DNA of 64,000 bases, from assembly GCF_013407925.2 (NCBI RefSeq), contig NZ_CP060201.1, positions 496,001 through 560,000 of the forward strand, written 5' to 3'. Origin of the DNA: Pseudomonas protegens. Its GTDB lineage: Bacteria > Pseudomonadota > Gammaproteobacteria > Pseudomonadales > Pseudomonadaceae. The notes below the pieces were generated by a model. The model searched no databases, was not told where the DNA came from, and worked only from the letters and a program-made list of their open reading frames with translations. Position numbers and translations under genes: made by a program. Below, piece by piece: positions 34,449 to 43,825 of this stretch. Each line of letters begins with the position of its first letter. The stretch's first letter is position 1.

Positions 34449-34745
34449 ATGCGCAAAATCCTGCTGCTGGGCACTTTGATGATCTTCGCCGGCGCTGCCC
34501 ACGCCGAAGGCATTCCGCTATTCAACGTGTCCTGCCCGGGCAATCTGGCGGTCAGCGCCGACCAGGGCGGGCCGATTTACATCAACGGCAAAGCGGTCAA
34601 GAACAGCGCCGTGGATGACCGGCATTTCCAGGTCAAGACGGCGGAAATCACCCTGGCCATCAGCGTCGAAGACGACGATTCGGTGACCGTGAAGTACACC
34701 GACAAGCACGGTGCCAGTGGCCTGTGCGAAGCCGTGGACGACTGA
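34449..34745 (+). CDS. Small exported protein of unknown function
   Basis: A 98-residue protein with a clear signal peptide ([19 protein letters not shown], cleaved before EGIP). The mature 79 residues are beta-rich with two cysteines (NVSCPG and GLCEAVDD) that could form a disulfide in the periplasm. GAGGAG is 7-8 bases upstream of the ATG. It is divergent from the serralysin gene and only 41 bases before the cupin gene, so the two small genes may be cotranscribed. I do not recognise a family. Confidence 0.75.
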   Translation: MRKILLLGTLMIFAGAAHAEGIPLFNVSCPGNLAVSADQGGPIYINGKAVKNSAVDDRHFQVKTAEITLAISVEDDDSVTVKYTDKHGASGLCEAVDD

Positions 34746-34786
34746 GCCGCCCCCAGTCTTTTCTCCCTCAACTGCAAGAGCCAAGC

Positions 34787-35116
34787 ATGCACATCAGCGC
34801 ACTCCCCTTCGCCACCACCGACTGGTCGACCATCGACCCCACCGAGCATCGCGGCGAAACCGGCAGCGCGTTCTGGCGCACCCGGCAGTTCGGCGCGATC
34901 CGCGTGCGCATGGTCGAATACACCCCGGGCTACCTGGCCGACCACTGGTGCTCCAAGGGCCATATCCTGCTGTGCCTGGAGGGCGAGCTACACACCGAAC
35001 TGGAGGACGGCCGGCGCTTCGTGCTGACCCCGGGCATGAGCTATCAGGTGGCGGACAACGCCGAGCCGCATCGCTCGTCTACTGCGCTGGGGGCCAAGTT
35101 GTTCGTGGTCGATTGA
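34787..35116 (+). CDS. DHCW-motif cupin-fold protein
   Basis: A 109-residue single-domain cupin. It contains ADHWCSKGHILLCLEGEL, matching the DHCW-motif cupin family, and LEDGRRFVLTPGMSYQVAD for the second cupin motif. The His/Cys residues may bind a metal. The reaction is not known. It is downstream of the small exported protein and convergent with polB, whose stop is 6 bases away. Confidence 0.85.
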   Translation: MHISALPFATTDWSTIDPTEHRGETGSAFWRTRQFGAIRVRMVEYTPGYLADHWCSKGHILLCLEGELHTELEDGRRFVLTPGMSYQVADNAEPHRSSTALGAKLFVVD

Positions 35117-35122
35117 GGCGCT

Positions 35123-37483
35123 TCAGAACAGGCCCATCTGGCCACCCACCAGGGTGCTGAAATCGTCCTGCACGAAGGGCAGGATAGCGTCCGCCACCGG
35201 TTGCAATTGCCGGGTCAGGTAGTGCTCGTAGTCGATGGCGGCGCGGCGGTTTTCCAGGGGCTCGGGGCCGGCCAAGGTGATCACGTAGCTGATCCAGCCA
35301 CCGTTCTGGTACTGCAGGGGCCGGCCTTGTTCACGGTTGTAGTCATCGGCCAGGCGTGCGGCGCGGACATGGGGCGGCACGTTGCGCTCGTAGTCATCCA
35401 GCGGCCGGCGCAGGCGCTTGCGGTAGATCAGCAGGTCGTCCAGTTGCCCGGCCAGGGTGCGTTGCACGTAGTCGCGCACATAGCCCTGATAGGGTTGGCG
35501 GTGGAAGATCCGCCGGTACAGCTCCTGCTGGAATTCCCGGGCCAGGGGCGACCAGTCGGTGCGCACGGTTTCCAGGCCCTTGTAGACCATCTCCTGGCGG
35601 CCATCGGCGCGCTGCACCAGCCCGGCATAACGCTTCTTGCTGCCCTCTTCGGCGCCGCGGATGGTGGGCATCAGAAAGCGTTTGTAGTGGGTTTCGAACT
35701 GCAACTCCAGGGCGCTTTCCAGGCCGTACTCTTGCTGCAGATGCTCGCGCCACCACTGGTTGACATGGGCCACCAGGGCGCGGCCAATCAGCGCCGCCTG
35801 TTCCTCGTCATGCAGGCTGCCGAGCCAGACGAATGTGGAGTCGGTATCGCCATAGATCACTTGATGGCCCTGGGCTTCGATCAACTGCCGGGTGCGGGCC
35901 ATGATCTCGTGGCCGCGCAGGGTGATGGATGAGGCCAGGCGCGGATCGAAGAAGCGGCAGCCGCTGGAACCCAGCACGCCGTAGAAGGCGTTCATGATGA
36001 TCTTCAACGCCTGGGACAGCGGCGCGTTGTGCTCGCGCTTGGCTACCTCGCGGCCCTCGGCGACCCGGGTCACGATCGAGGGCAGGCAATGCCGGGTGCG
36101 GGAGAAGCGCGCGCCGCGAAAGCCCGCCACCGAATGCTGTTCATCGGGCTGGCGCAGCCCTTCCACCAGGCCCACCGGATCGATCAGGAAACTGCGGATG
36201 ATCGAGGGGTACAGGCTCTTGTAGTCCAGCACCAGCACCGACTCGTAGAGCCCGGGCCGCGAATCCATGACAAAGCCGCCGGGGCTGGCCTGGGGCGGCA
36301 GCTCGCCGAGGTTGGGCGCGACAAAACCCTGGCGGTGCATCAGCGGCATGTACAGGTGGGTAAAGGCCGCCACCGAACCGCCGCTGCGGTCGGCGGGCAG
36401 CCCGGTAACCGTGGCCCGCTCCAGGAGGAAGGTCAGCAGCTCGGTCTTGGCGAAGATCCGCGTTACCAGCTCGCAGTCCTTGAGGTTGTAGCGGGCCAGG
36501 GCCGGCTTGTCCTCGGCGAACATGCGGTTGATTTCGTCCATGCGCTGGTAGGGATTGTCGATGGACTTGCCCTCCCCCAGCAACGTCTGGGCGACGTTTT
36601 CCAGGCTGAAGGATGGAAAGCTCCAGGTCGCCGAACGCAACGCCTCGATGCCATCGATGATCAAGCGGCCGGCGGCCGAGGCGAAGTAGTGAGTGCGGCT
36701 GCCGTGCTCGCGCCACTGCATTTCCTCGCCGCCCCGCCCCAGGCGCAGGGGCACCGCCAGGCGCCGGGCATGTTCGTGGAGCACCCGCAGGTCGAACTGC
36801 ACCAGGTTCCAGCCGATGATCGCGTCGGGGTCGTGCTCGGCCAGCCACTGGTTGAGTTGCTCCAGCAACTGCTCGCGGCTGGCGCAGAACTCCAGGTCGA
36901 AGTCCACCGCGCTGTCGTCCTCCCGGGCCTTGCCAAGCATGTACACCTGGCGCTGGCCGCAGCCTTCAAGAGCGATGGAATAGAGCTCGCCACGCTCGCT
37001 GGTTTCGATGTCCAGGGACACCAGCTTGAGGGTTGGCCGATAGTCCGGCGCCGGCTTCATCTGCGCTTCCAGCAACAGGCCGTCGGGCCCTGGCTGGCCG
37101 CCAAAAGACACCGGCGCGGTGATGAAACGCTCCATCAGGTAGCGCTCGGGCGGCCGCACATCGGCCTCGAACACCTCGACGCCGGCGCGGCGCAGGGTCT
37201 TGTCCAGGCGCATCAGCTGATTGTGCTGCGGGCAGTACATCCCCAGCACCGGACGCTGGTGGAAGTCCCGCAGTTGCAGCGGGCGCAGCTCGACATCCGG
37301 GTCGTCGGCCAGCAGGCGCTCGGCATGAGCACGCTGCACCGCCGGGACAAAGGCCACGGAGGTCTGCAACGGCAAGCGGATACGGCGTGGCCCCTGATCG
37401 GTGGCCAGCCAGAATTCGACTTCCGTGCCCGCCGGCGTATCGCGCCAGTGCCGGGTCAGGACGAAGCCTTGTTGTACATCCAC
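35123..37483 (-). CDS. polB: DNA polymerase II (family B)
   Basis: A 786-residue family-B polymerase, close to the 783 of the E. coli enzyme. The 3'-5' exonuclease motifs are [10 protein letters not shown] (Exo I), [12 protein letters not shown] (Exo II) and YNLKDCELV (Exo III). The polymerase motifs are [15 protein letters not shown] (A), [22 protein letters not shown] (B) and [14 protein letters not shown] (C). It takes part in restart of stalled forks and translesion synthesis. It is SOS-induced in E. coli, but I found no CTG-N10-CAG LexA box just upstream here. All catalytic motifs are intact. Confidence 0.96.
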   Translation of the reverse strand: MDVQQGFVLTRHWRDTPAGTEVEFWLATDQGPRRIRLPLQTSVAFVPAVQRAHAERLLADDPDVELRPLQLRDFHQRPVLGMYCPQHNQLMRLDKTLRRAGVEVFEADVRPPERYLMERFITAPVSFGGQPGPDGLLLEAQMKPAPDYRPTLKLVSLDIETSERGELYSIALEGCGQRQVYMLGKAREDDSAVDFDLEFCASREQLLEQLNQWLAEHDPDAIIGWNLVQFDLRVLHEHARRLAVPLRLGRGGEEMQWREHGSRTHYFASAAGRLIIDGIEALRSATWSFPSFSLENVAQTLLGEGKSIDNPYQRMDEINRMFAEDKPALARYNLKDCELVTRIFAKTELLTFLLERATVTGLPADRSGGSVAAFTHLYMPLMHRQGFVAPNLGELPPQASPGGFVMDSRPGLYESVLVLDYKSLYPSIIRSFLIDPVGLVEGLRQPDEQHSVAGFRGARFSRTRHCLPSIVTRVAEGREVAKREHNAPLSQALKIIMNAFYGVLGSSGCRFFDPRLASSITLRGHEIMARTRQLIEAQGHQVIYGDTDSTFVWLGSLHDEEQAALIGRALVAHVNQWWREHLQQEYGLESALELQFETHYKRFLMPTIRGAEEGSKKRYAGLVQRADGRQEMVYKGLETVRTDWSPLAREFQQELYRRIFHRQPYQGYVRDYVQRTLAGQLDDLLIYRKRLRRPLDDYERNVPPHVRAARLADDYNREQGRPLQYQNGGWISYVITLAGPEPLENRRAAIDYEHYLTRQLQPVADAILPFVQDDFSTLVGGQMGLF

Positions 37484-38052
37484 CGCTGCAACCTCAGGAA
37501 CATTTCAAGGCGCCGATTCTACCTGCCCTGACCGTCGATGGGGTGTCTGGATGATGGCTTTGCGGCTTTTGTCAGACAATATGTAGTGCTTGAAAATTTT
37601 CACTACAAAACCGTTGACGCGAAGATTTCGCCCTTGCATGATGCAGACGTCTCCCCGATCGGGGGACGAGGCAAAGGTGTTATGAGCAAGCTCGTCTGAC
37701 CGCCGAGCTGTGACCCGGATGTGTACTGCCCACAAGGCAGATTGATGAAACTGACCTGGCATTGATCGTCCAGAACAAGGACAGCAAGCTAGCGAAAACT
37801 CTTCAAGATGCTTGTGGCCGATGCTGGAAATATCGGCAGCTTCATCCAGGTTTGCGCTGCTTCTCTTCGTTGTGACGCTATTGCGTAGCAGTTAATCAAG
37901 GCAACTACACGCATCAGGCTCTGGGCCTTATCTGTATCCGACAGACACCCTCTGTCGCCCTGTTTCCGGTATCAGGGTTCAACTTACCGACGTAGCAAGA
38001 TGAATTAGCGAATCAACTTAGATAGATCGATAAATGGTCAAGGGGGCTACAA
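37484..38052. other. 569-base intergenic region, no gene supported
   Basis: This region lies upstream of both polB and the small hypothetical gene, so it should contain both promoters. An 85-codon minus-strand frame (37505-37762) has no ribosome site or family resemblance. A perfect 7-bp dyad, CGACAGA-CACCC-TCTGTCG, at 37939-37957 is the only striking structure. It lacks a T-run and could be an operator for the downstream gene. Confidence 0.5.
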
Positions 38053-38382
38053 ATGAATCTTAATAATCAACCCACTATTGATGAATTGGCACGCATGTTC
38101 GCCGCACAGAAAGACAGCCACGACAGCCACATCCTGTGGGTTGCCAAGTCGGGCCAAGTGCACATCGACTGCCTGTCGCCCCATAGCCATGAAGCAGAGT
38201 TCGACCAGAACAACCAGGAGCTGGCGGCCCGCCTGAAGATGTACCGCCGCGGCCAGGGCTACGTCGGCAAGAAAGCCGCCGCCGACAAGGACTTCATCGG
38301 CCGGGTCCTGGAGACCCTGAAAGCCGAATGGCAATCGCTGCGGGACAAGTCGGAAGTTCGGGTTATTGATCGGTTTTGTTGA
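38053..38382 (+). CDS. Hypothetical protein
   Basis: A 109-residue soluble protein, not recognised. It begins MNLNNQPTIDELARMFAAQKDSHDSHILWV and ends with a basic segment (YVGKKAAADKDFIGRVLETLKAEW). There is no signal peptide or membrane helix. AAGGGGGC lies shortly before the ATG. It is followed by a good intrinsic terminator and so is a single-gene unit. Proteins of this type appear to be common in Pseudomonas (recall, not checked). Confidence 0.72.
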   Translation: MNLNNQPTIDELARMFAAQKDSHDSHILWVAKSGQVHIDCLSPHSHEAEFDQNNQELAARLKMYRRGQGYVGKKAAADKDFIGRVLETLKAEWQSLRDKSEVRVIDRFC

Positions 38383-38431
38383 GCAGTGCGGTCAATACGT
38401 TAATGAATAAATAACTAGTGGCTGCAATATA

Positions 38432-38463
38432 AAAAAGGGCGCTCTTGAAGGGCGCCCTTTTTA
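38432..38463 (+). terminator. Intrinsic terminator
   Basis: AAAAAGGGCGCTCTTGAAGGGCGCCCTTTTT: a GC-rich stem (GGGCGC / GCGCCC) flanked by A- and T-runs after the hypothetical gene. Symmetric, so it could also serve the convergent amidohydrolase gene. Confidence 0.88.
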
Positions 38464-38470
38464 TTCATTC

Positions 38471-38526
38471 CAACTTGCCAGCGAAGGTGATCTTCAGGAC
38501 GCCTTCGCCGGCAAGTTGGCTCCTAC
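38471..38526. repeat. REP pair
   Basis: CCAACTTGCCAGCGAAGG ... CCTTCGCCGGCAAGTTGGCTCCTAC: two inverted REP halves directly behind the terminator and 4 bases before the convergent amidohydrolase stop. Confidence 0.8.
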
Positions 38527-38529
38527 AGC

Positions 38530-40380
38530 TCAGAACGCAAAACACGAACACCCAAACGCCCCCCAGAACCCCTGGAAGTCACTCACCGGCACATTCGACA
38601 GCCGCGCCTTCTGGTGCCCGTGGGCATGCACCGCGCAGGGTCCGCTGCACTGATGCACCTGGTTCTGCAGCGGTGCGTTGGGCTTCCAGTGCCCCGGCAC
38701 CTTGGCCACCGGCGACCAGTCCGGGGTCACCGGCAGGCTCGGTGGAGCCAGTTTGACGAAGTCGCCAGCGGCGTGGACCACCTTGCCGTCCACCACGGTG
38801 AGCAGGGATTCGATCCACTTGATCGCCTCTTCCTCGACGCTGAAGTAGTCCGCCGACAGGGCCACCAGGTCCGCCAGTTGCCCGACCCTGATCTGGCCCT
38901 TCTTGCCCTGCTCCGAGGAGAACCAGGCGCTGCCGTGGGTGTAGAGCTCCAGCGCGGTGTCGCGGCTCAAGCCCTGGGGGTACAGCTCTATTCCGCCGAC
39001 CGTGCGACCACTGACCATCCAGTACAGCGAGGTCCAGGGGTTGTAGCTGGACACCCGGGTGGCGTCGGTGCCGGCGCCCACCGGGACGCCTTCGGCGAGC
39101 ATGCGCTGGATCGGCGGGGTCATCTCGGCGGCCTTGGCGCCGTAGCGCTCGACGAAGTATTCGCCCTGGAAGGCCATGCGGTCCTGGATCGCGATGCCGC
39201 CGCCCAGGGCCCTGACCCGCTCGATGTTTTTCGGGCTGATGGTTTCCGCGTGATCGAAGAACCACGGCAGGCCGTTGAAGGGAATGTTGCGGTCGACCTT
39301 CTCGAACACGTCGAGCATCCGCGAGATGGATTCGTCGTAGGTGGCGTGCAGGCGGAACGGCCAGCGCTGCTCCACCAGGTGGCGCACCACCGGCTCCAGC
39401 TCCTGTTCCATGGTCTGCGGCAGGTCGGGGCGCGGTTCGAGGAAGTCCTCGAAGTCGGCGGCGGAAAACACCAGCATCTCCCCTGCCCCGTTGTGCCGCA
39501 GGAAGTCGTCGCCCTGGCCGTAGGTGACGCTGGAGGTCCAGTGCTTGAAGTCCGCCAGTTCTTCCTTGGGCTTCTGGGTGAACAGGTTGTAGGCGATGCG
39601 CACGGTCAATTGCTGCTGGGCCGCCAGCTGGTTGATCACCTGATAGTCGTCGGGGTAGTTCTGGAAGCCGCCGCCGGCATCGATGGCGCTGGTCACCCCC
39701 AGGCGATTGAGCTCGCGCATGAACTGACGGGTCGAGTTGACCTGGTATTCCAATGGCAGCTTGGGCCCCTTGGCCAGGGTCGCGTAGAGGATCATGGCGT
39801 TGGGCCGGGCGATCAGCATGCCCGTGGGGTTGCCGTTACCATCGCGAACAATCTCGCCCCCCGGCGGGTTCGGCGTGTTGCGGTCGTAGCCCACCACCCG
39901 CAGCGCGGCACGGTTGAGCAAGGCGCGGTCATACAGGTGCAGGACGAACACCGGGGTGTCCGGCGCCGCCTGGTTCAGTTCTTCCAGGGTCGGCATGCGT
40001 TTCTCGGCGAACTGGAATTCGTTCCAGCCACCCACCACCCGCACCCACTGCGGCGCCGGGGTGCGCAGGGCCTGTTCCTTGAGCAGGCGCAGGGCATCGG
40101 CCAGGGACGGCACGCCTTCCCAGCGCAGTTCCAGGTTGTAATTGAGGCCGCCGCGGATCAGGTGCAGGTGCGAGTCGTTGAGCCCGGGGATCACCGTGCG
40201 TCCCATCAGGTCGATGACCTGGGTGCCGGCGCCGCGCAGGGCCATGGCCTGGGCGTCGTTGCCCACGGCGATGAAGCGCCCGTCCTTGATCGCCACCGCG
40301 CTGGCCCGGGGCTTGGCCCGGTCCACGGTGTGCAGGCGGCCGTTGAACAGAATCAGGTCGGCAATTGCTTGGGGTTGCAT
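38530..40380 (-). CDS. Amidohydrolase family protein (YtcJ-like)
   Basis: A 616-residue metal-dependent hydrolase. It shows the YtcJ/NfdA layout: IPGLNDSHLHLIRGG holds the first metal-binding histidines, with later His/Asp ligands in FRLHATYDESI, WFFDHAETISP and GAGTDATRVSSYNPW. There is no signal peptide. These enzymes hydrolyse N-formyl or cyclic amide substrates; the exact one is unknown. It is the last of four minus-strand genes after an isochorismatase-like hydrolase, an alpha/beta hydrolase and an ABM-domain protein. The C-terminal tail has an unusual Cys/His cluster (HQCSGPCAVHAHGH). Confidence 0.88.
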   Translation of the reverse strand: MQPQAIADLILFNGRLHTVDRAKPRASAVAIKDGRFIAVGNDAQAMALRGAGTQVIDLMGRTVIPGLNDSHLHLIRGGLNYNLELRWEGVPSLADALRLLKEQALRTPAPQWVRVVGGWNEFQFAEKRMPTLEELNQAAPDTPVFVLHLYDRALLNRAALRVVGYDRNTPNPPGGEIVRDGNGNPTGMLIARPNAMILYATLAKGPKLPLEYQVNSTRQFMRELNRLGVTSAIDAGGGFQNYPDDYQVINQLAAQQQLTVRIAYNLFTQKPKEELADFKHWTSSVTYGQGDDFLRHNGAGEMLVFSAADFEDFLEPRPDLPQTMEQELEPVVRHLVEQRWPFRLHATYDESISRMLDVFEKVDRNIPFNGLPWFFDHAETISPKNIERVRALGGGIAIQDRMAFQGEYFVERYGAKAAEMTPPIQRMLAEGVPVGAGTDATRVSSYNPWTSLYWMVSGRTVGGIELYPQGLSRDTALELYTHGSAWFSSEQGKKGQIRVGQLADLVALSADYFSVEEEAIKWIESLLTVVDGKVVHAAGDFVKLAPPSLPVTPDWSPVAKVPGHWKPNAPLQNQVHQCSGPCAVHAHGHQKARLSNVPVSDFQGFWGAFGCSCFAF

Positions 40381-40410
40381 GGCATTGCTCCAGATGAAAG
40401 TCGTGGGGAA

Positions 40411-40989
40411 TCAGGTCGCGCTGCGCGGTTGCAGCCAGCGGCGAAACAGACGCGTGACCCGGGGCATGAAGACGTAGACCACCAGCAGCACGATGCTCAG
40501 GGTGATCAGCACCGTGGCCGGCACATAGCCGCCGAGCCAGGGCAGTTGGGCAAACACCGGTTTCCATAACTGCGGCACCAGGAAGCTCAGCGGCAGGATC
40601 ACCAGGAAGGTCACGCAGGCCTGCTTCCAGCGCGGTGGCGGAGTCGGTGCGGCGCTGTCCTGGGGGGTGAACCAGAATTCGCGCTCGGCGTTGATTTCGG
40701 TCTGGTCGCCGTCGGCCAGCAGGTGCTGGGCCTGTTGCACCAGCTCACGGCGGTCGGCGGAATCCAGCCAGTGCTGCAACTGTTCGGTGCTGGCAAAGCG
40801 CAGCACGCTGGTGAACAGCCCCAGACCGCCGCTGTGGCCGCGGACCACATCAATGCCCAGGTGCCCCGGGTAGCTGCGGGCCTTGGCGATGATCTGCCGC
40901 AACCAGGTTTCATAGGCCTGTTCCTGGCCCTGCTTGATCCGGTGGCGCACCAGCAGGGTCACCACACCGTCGGTGAGTTCGATGTTCAT
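40411..40989 (-). CDS. Antibiotic biosynthesis monooxygenase (ABM)-domain membrane protein
   Basis: A 192-residue protein. Residues 1-95 form an ABM ferredoxin-like domain (VTLLVRHRIKQGQEQAYETWL, LGLFTSVLRFAS, REFWF). Residues about 115-180 contain two membrane helices (ACVTFLVILPLSFLVPQLW and VPATVLITLSIVLLVVYVFM). This ABM-plus-two-helix form is recurrent in bacteria but lacks a known reaction. The ATG giving MNIELTDG was chosen. It is 30 bases upstream of the amidohydrolase in the same operon. Confidence 0.85.
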   Translation of the reverse strand: MNIELTDGVVTLLVRHRIKQGQEQAYETWLRQIIAKARSYPGHLGIDVVRGHSGGLGLFTSVLRFASTEQLQHWLDSADRRELVQQAQHLLADGDQTEINAEREFWFTPQDSAAPTPPPRWKQACVTFLVILPLSFLVPQLWKPVFAQLPWLGGYVPATVLITLSIVLLVVYVFMPRVTRLFRRWLQPRSAT

Positions 40990-41061
40990 CAGAAGGCTCC
41001 AGGGTCCGGGAGGAGATGGCATCGGGCGCAGCCCGGCTGCACCCGCGCTTCACAGTTAAGC

Positions 41062-41889
41062 TCAAGGTTGCTGGATGAACCTCAGCAGATCCTGGTTGAG
41101 CCGCTCCTTGTGGGTGTCGGTCAAGCCATGGGGCGCACCGGGATAGACCAGCAGTCGGGCGTTGGCGATCAGCTTGGCCGAAGCCCGGCCCGCCGCATCG
41201 ATGGGCACGATCTGATCATCGTCGCCATGCACCACCAGGGTCGGAATGTCGAAGCGCTTCAGGTCTTCGGTAAAGTCGGTTTCGGAGAAGGCCTTGATGC
41301 AGTCGTAGGCATTCTTGTGCCCGGCCTGCATGCCCTGCAGCCAGAAGCTGTCGATCATGCCCTGGGACACCTTGGCCCCCGGACGGTTGAAGCCGAAGAA
41401 CGGGCCGCTGGCAATGTCCTTGTACAGCTGCGAACGGTCGGCCACGGCGCCGGCGCGGATGCCGTCGAACACCTCGAGCGGCAGGCCTCCGGGGTTGGCC
41501 TCGGTCTTGAGCATCAGCGGCGGCACCGCCGAGATCAGCCCGGCCTTGGCCAGGCGCCCGGTGCCGTGGCGGCCAATGTAGCGCGCCACTTCGCCACCGC
41601 CGGTGGAGAACCCCAGGAGCACCGCGTCCTGCAGGTCCAGGTGCTCGATCAGTTGCGCCAGGTCATCGGCGTAGGTGTCCATGTCATTGCCGTGCCAGGG
41701 TTGGCTGGAGCGACCGTGACCTCGCCGGTCATGGGCGATGACGCGGTAGCCGTGGTCGGCCAGGAACAGCATCTGCGATTCCCAGCTGTCGGCGCTCAGG
41801 GGCCAACCATGGCTGAAGACCACGGGCTGACCGCTGCCCCAGTCCTTGTAATAGAGTTCAGTGCCGTCGCGAGTGATGAAGGTGCTCAT
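41062..41889 (-). CDS. Alpha/beta hydrolase (cofactor-free chloroperoxidase/esterase-like)
   Basis: A 275-residue alpha/beta hydrolase. The opening [26 protein letters not shown] supplies the oxyanion HGW; the nucleophile is Ser in [11 protein letters not shown], the acid Asp in [10 protein letters not shown] and the base His in [10 protein letters not shown]. It belongs to the cofactor-free haloperoxidase/arylesterase group, which in vivo are usually esterases or perhydrolases. AGGA precedes the start. It sits second in the minus-strand operon. Confidence 0.9.
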   Translation of the reverse strand: MSTFITRDGTELYYKDWGSGQPVVFSHGWPLSADSWESQMLFLADHGYRVIAHDRRGHGRSSQPWHGNDMDTYADDLAQLIEHLDLQDAVLLGFSTGGGEVARYIGRHGTGRLAKAGLISAVPPLMLKTEANPGGLPLEVFDGIRAGAVADRSQLYKDIASGPFFGFNRPGAKVSQGMIDSFWLQGMQAGHKNAYDCIKAFSETDFTEDLKRFDIPTLVVHGDDDQIVPIDAAGRASAKLIANARLLVYPGAPHGLTDTHKERLNQDLLRFIQQP

Positions 41890-41957
41890 GTCAGATGTCC
41901 TTATGTTCGAGAGATCAACACCGGACACCGACGGCATCCGGTACATCAGGTCCTGCT

Positions 41958-42000
41958 CCAGGCGCCGGCGAAGTCGCCCTCGCCGGCAAGCCGCTTCCTA
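41958..42000. repeat. REP element overlapping a stop codon
   Basis: A REP half (minus strand TAGGAAGCGGCTTGCCGGCGAGGGCG; key core GGCTTGCCGGCGA) begins exactly with the TAG stop of the isochorismatase-family gene. A partial inverted copy follows. It lies between two genes of the operon. Confidence 0.7.
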
Positions 42001-42639
42001 GAGCTGACGTTGCGGCGCCTTGTGCACCATGCTGTAGGCATAGTCCACGCCCATGCCGTAGGCGCCGCTGTGCTCCAGCACCAGGCCCATCACCGCGTCG
42101 TAGGTGTCCTTGTGCGCCCAGTCACGCTGGTATTCCAGCAACACCTGCTGCCAGGTCACCGGCACCGCGCCAGCCTGGATCATCCGCTGCACGGCCATGT
42201 CATGGGCCTCCTGGCTGGTGCCACCGGAAGCATCGGTAACGATGTACACCTCATAACCCTCGGCCAGGGCTTCCAGGGCCGGGAAGGTCAGGCAGACCTC
42301 GGTCCACAGCGCCGCCATCACCAGTTTCTTGCGCCCGGTGGCCTTCACCGCTTCCACCAGCTTGCGGTCTTCCCAGGAGTTCATCGAGGTGCGTTCGATG
42401 GGTTGCTGGCCGGGGAACACCGCCAGCAGTTCCGGCCAGATGTAGCCGCTGAAGCTTTGGGTCTCCACCGAGGTGAGGATGCTCGGCACGTTGAAGATCT
42501 TGGCCGCCTTGGCCAGGGCCACGGTGTTGTTCTTCAGGGTCTGGCGATCGATCGATTGCACACCGAAGGCCATCTGCGGCTGGTGGTCGATGAGGATCAG
42601 GGCGGAGTTGGCTGGGTTGAGCAATTCACGAATGGACAT
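41998..42639 (-). CDS. Isochorismatase-family cysteine hydrolase (YcaC-like)
   Basis: A 213-residue hydrolase. The catalytic triad candidates are Asp in LILIDHQPQMAF, Lys in the KKLVMAALWTEV region and the nucleophilic Cys in WTEVCLTFPALEAL, as in YcaC/isochorismatase-fold amidases. Substrates in the family are small amides or isochorismate; unknown here. It is the first gene of the four-gene operon and is divergent from a LysR regulator with a strong dyad in the 161-base gap. Its stop codon falls within a REP element. Confidence 0.9.
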   Translation of the reverse strand: MSIRELLNPANSALILIDHQPQMAFGVQSIDRQTLKNNTVALAKAAKIFNVPSILTSVETQSFSGYIWPELLAVFPGQQPIERTSMNSWEDRKLVEAVKATGRKKLVMAALWTEVCLTFPALEALAEGYEVYIVTDASGGTSQEAHDMAVQRMIQAGAVPVTWQQVLLEYQRDWAHKDTYDAVMGLVLEHSGAYGMGVDYAYSMVHKAPQRQL

Positions 42640-42756
42640 GGCGCGTTCCTTTTGCAGTCAGAGAGTGAGGGTCGAACATGACCGGCTGATGGCGCTGCTT
42701 GCGCCCCGTTGCGTCCGGCTTGGTGGCTAATTTAGGTCCTGGTCGAAATCGGAACA

Positions 42757-42795
42757 ATTCCCTAAAATCGGGAATCATTGATTCCAAATAAGGGA
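42757..42795. promoter_or_regulatory. LysR operator candidate ATTCCC-N7-GGGAAT
   Basis: A perfect dyad, ATTCCC-TAAAATC-GGGAAT, lies 26 bases upstream of the LysR start, followed by a degenerate second copy, ATTCC-AAATAA-GGGA. The position in a divergent promoter suggests the binding site of the adjacent LysR regulator. Confidence 0.6.
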
Positions 42796-42800
42796 CAATC

Positions 42801-43697
42801 ATGGACCGCATCCAATGCATGCGCGCTTTCGTCGTCACCGTTGATGAGAATGGCTTTGCCGCCGCCGCCCGGGCCATGGACGTGCCCCGCTCCAAGGTCA
42901 GCAAACAGATCCAGGCCCTGGAAGAGGCCATTGGCGTGCAGCTGCTGCAGCGCACCACCCGCAGCCTGCACCTGACCGAAGCCGGCGCTGAGTACTACGA
43001 AAACGCCCGGGAGGTGCTGGCGGCCCTGGACGAGGCCGAACAACGGGCCCGGGACGGCATCGCCGAATTGCGCGGCGTGTTGCGGGTCAACGCGCCGATG
43101 TCCTTCGGCCTGCGCCGGCTCGGACCGCTGGTGCCGCTGTTCCATGAACAGCACCCGCTGATCGAACTGCAACTGGTGCTCAGCGACCAGCAGGTGGATC
43201 CGGTGCGCGGCGGTTTCGACGTCACCCTGCGCATCGCCAGCCTGCCGGATTCGTCGATGGTGGCCCGGCAGCTGGCGCCGGCGCCGCGGATCATGGTGGC
43301 CTCCCCCGCCTACCTGGCCCGAGCCGGCACTCCCCTACAGCCCAAGGACCTCAGCAGCCACCAGTGCCTCAACTACGGCTACCTGCAAAGCGGCGTCAGC
43401 CTGCAACTGAGCAACGGCAGCGACACCCAGCGGGTGCACGTCACCGGGCCGCTGCACGCCAACAACGGCGACCTGCTGGCCCAGGCCGCCGAGGCCGGCA
43501 TGGGCATCGCCCTGCTGCCGGACTTCATCGTCGAGGAAGCACTGGCAGCCGGACGCCTGGTGCCGGTGCTGTGTGAATGGCAAGCGCCGCCCATCAGCGT
43601 CAACGTGGTCTACCCCTCGGCGCGGCGGGTGCCGCAGAAGACTCGGGTGTTTATCGATTTTCTGGTGGGGCACCTGACGAAAAAAATCTCAGATTGA
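42801..43697 (+). CDS. LysR-family transcriptional regulator
   Basis: A 298-residue LysR regulator of the CrgA/DsdC-like branch. The DNA-binding segment reads MDRIQCMRAFVVTVDENGFAAAARAMDVPRSKVSKQI (key: MRAFV, FAAAARAMDVPRSKVSKQIQALE). The effector domain follows from about residue 90. AGGGA is 5 bases before the ATG. It is divergent from the isochorismatase/hydrolase/ABM/amidohydrolase operon, which is its likely target. Confidence 0.9.
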   Translation: MDRIQCMRAFVVTVDENGFAAAARAMDVPRSKVSKQIQALEEAIGVQLLQRTTRSLHLTEAGAEYYENAREVLAALDEAEQRARDGIAELRGVLRVNAPMSFGLRRLGPLVPLFHEQHPLIELQLVLSDQQVDPVRGGFDVTLRIASLPDSSMVARQLAPAPRIMVASPAYLARAGTPLQPKDLSSHQCLNYGYLQSGVSLQLSNGSDTQRVHVTGPLHANNGDLLAQAAEAGMGIALLPDFIVEEALAAGRLVPVLCEWQAPPISVNVVYPSARRVPQKTRVFIDFLVGHLTKKISD

Positions 43698-43825
43698 TCA
43701 TCTTTTATCTTCACGTTTGGCCTGTGGCGGCCGAAATCGATGGAAGCGATTTCTATCTCAACTAATTGGCTACAAGAACGTTTTTTCTCGGTATCGGGTT
43801 CAACATCAAAGCAAGGAAGACGCGA

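Noticed and set aside
36029..37531. 500-codon plus-strand frame opposite polB
   Set aside because: polB has all exonuclease and polymerase motifs on the minus strand; the opposing frame has no ribosome site or homologous pattern.
37505..37762. 85-codon minus-strand frame upstream of polB
   Set aside because: No ribosome site and no family pattern; it overlaps the promoter region expected for polB.
38614..42681. Very long plus-strand frames (over 600 codons each) opposite the amidohydrolase operon
   Set aside because: They are antisense to four well-recognised genes, have Gln/Gly/His/Arg-rich composition without any family pattern, and arise from the GC-rich third positions of the real genes.
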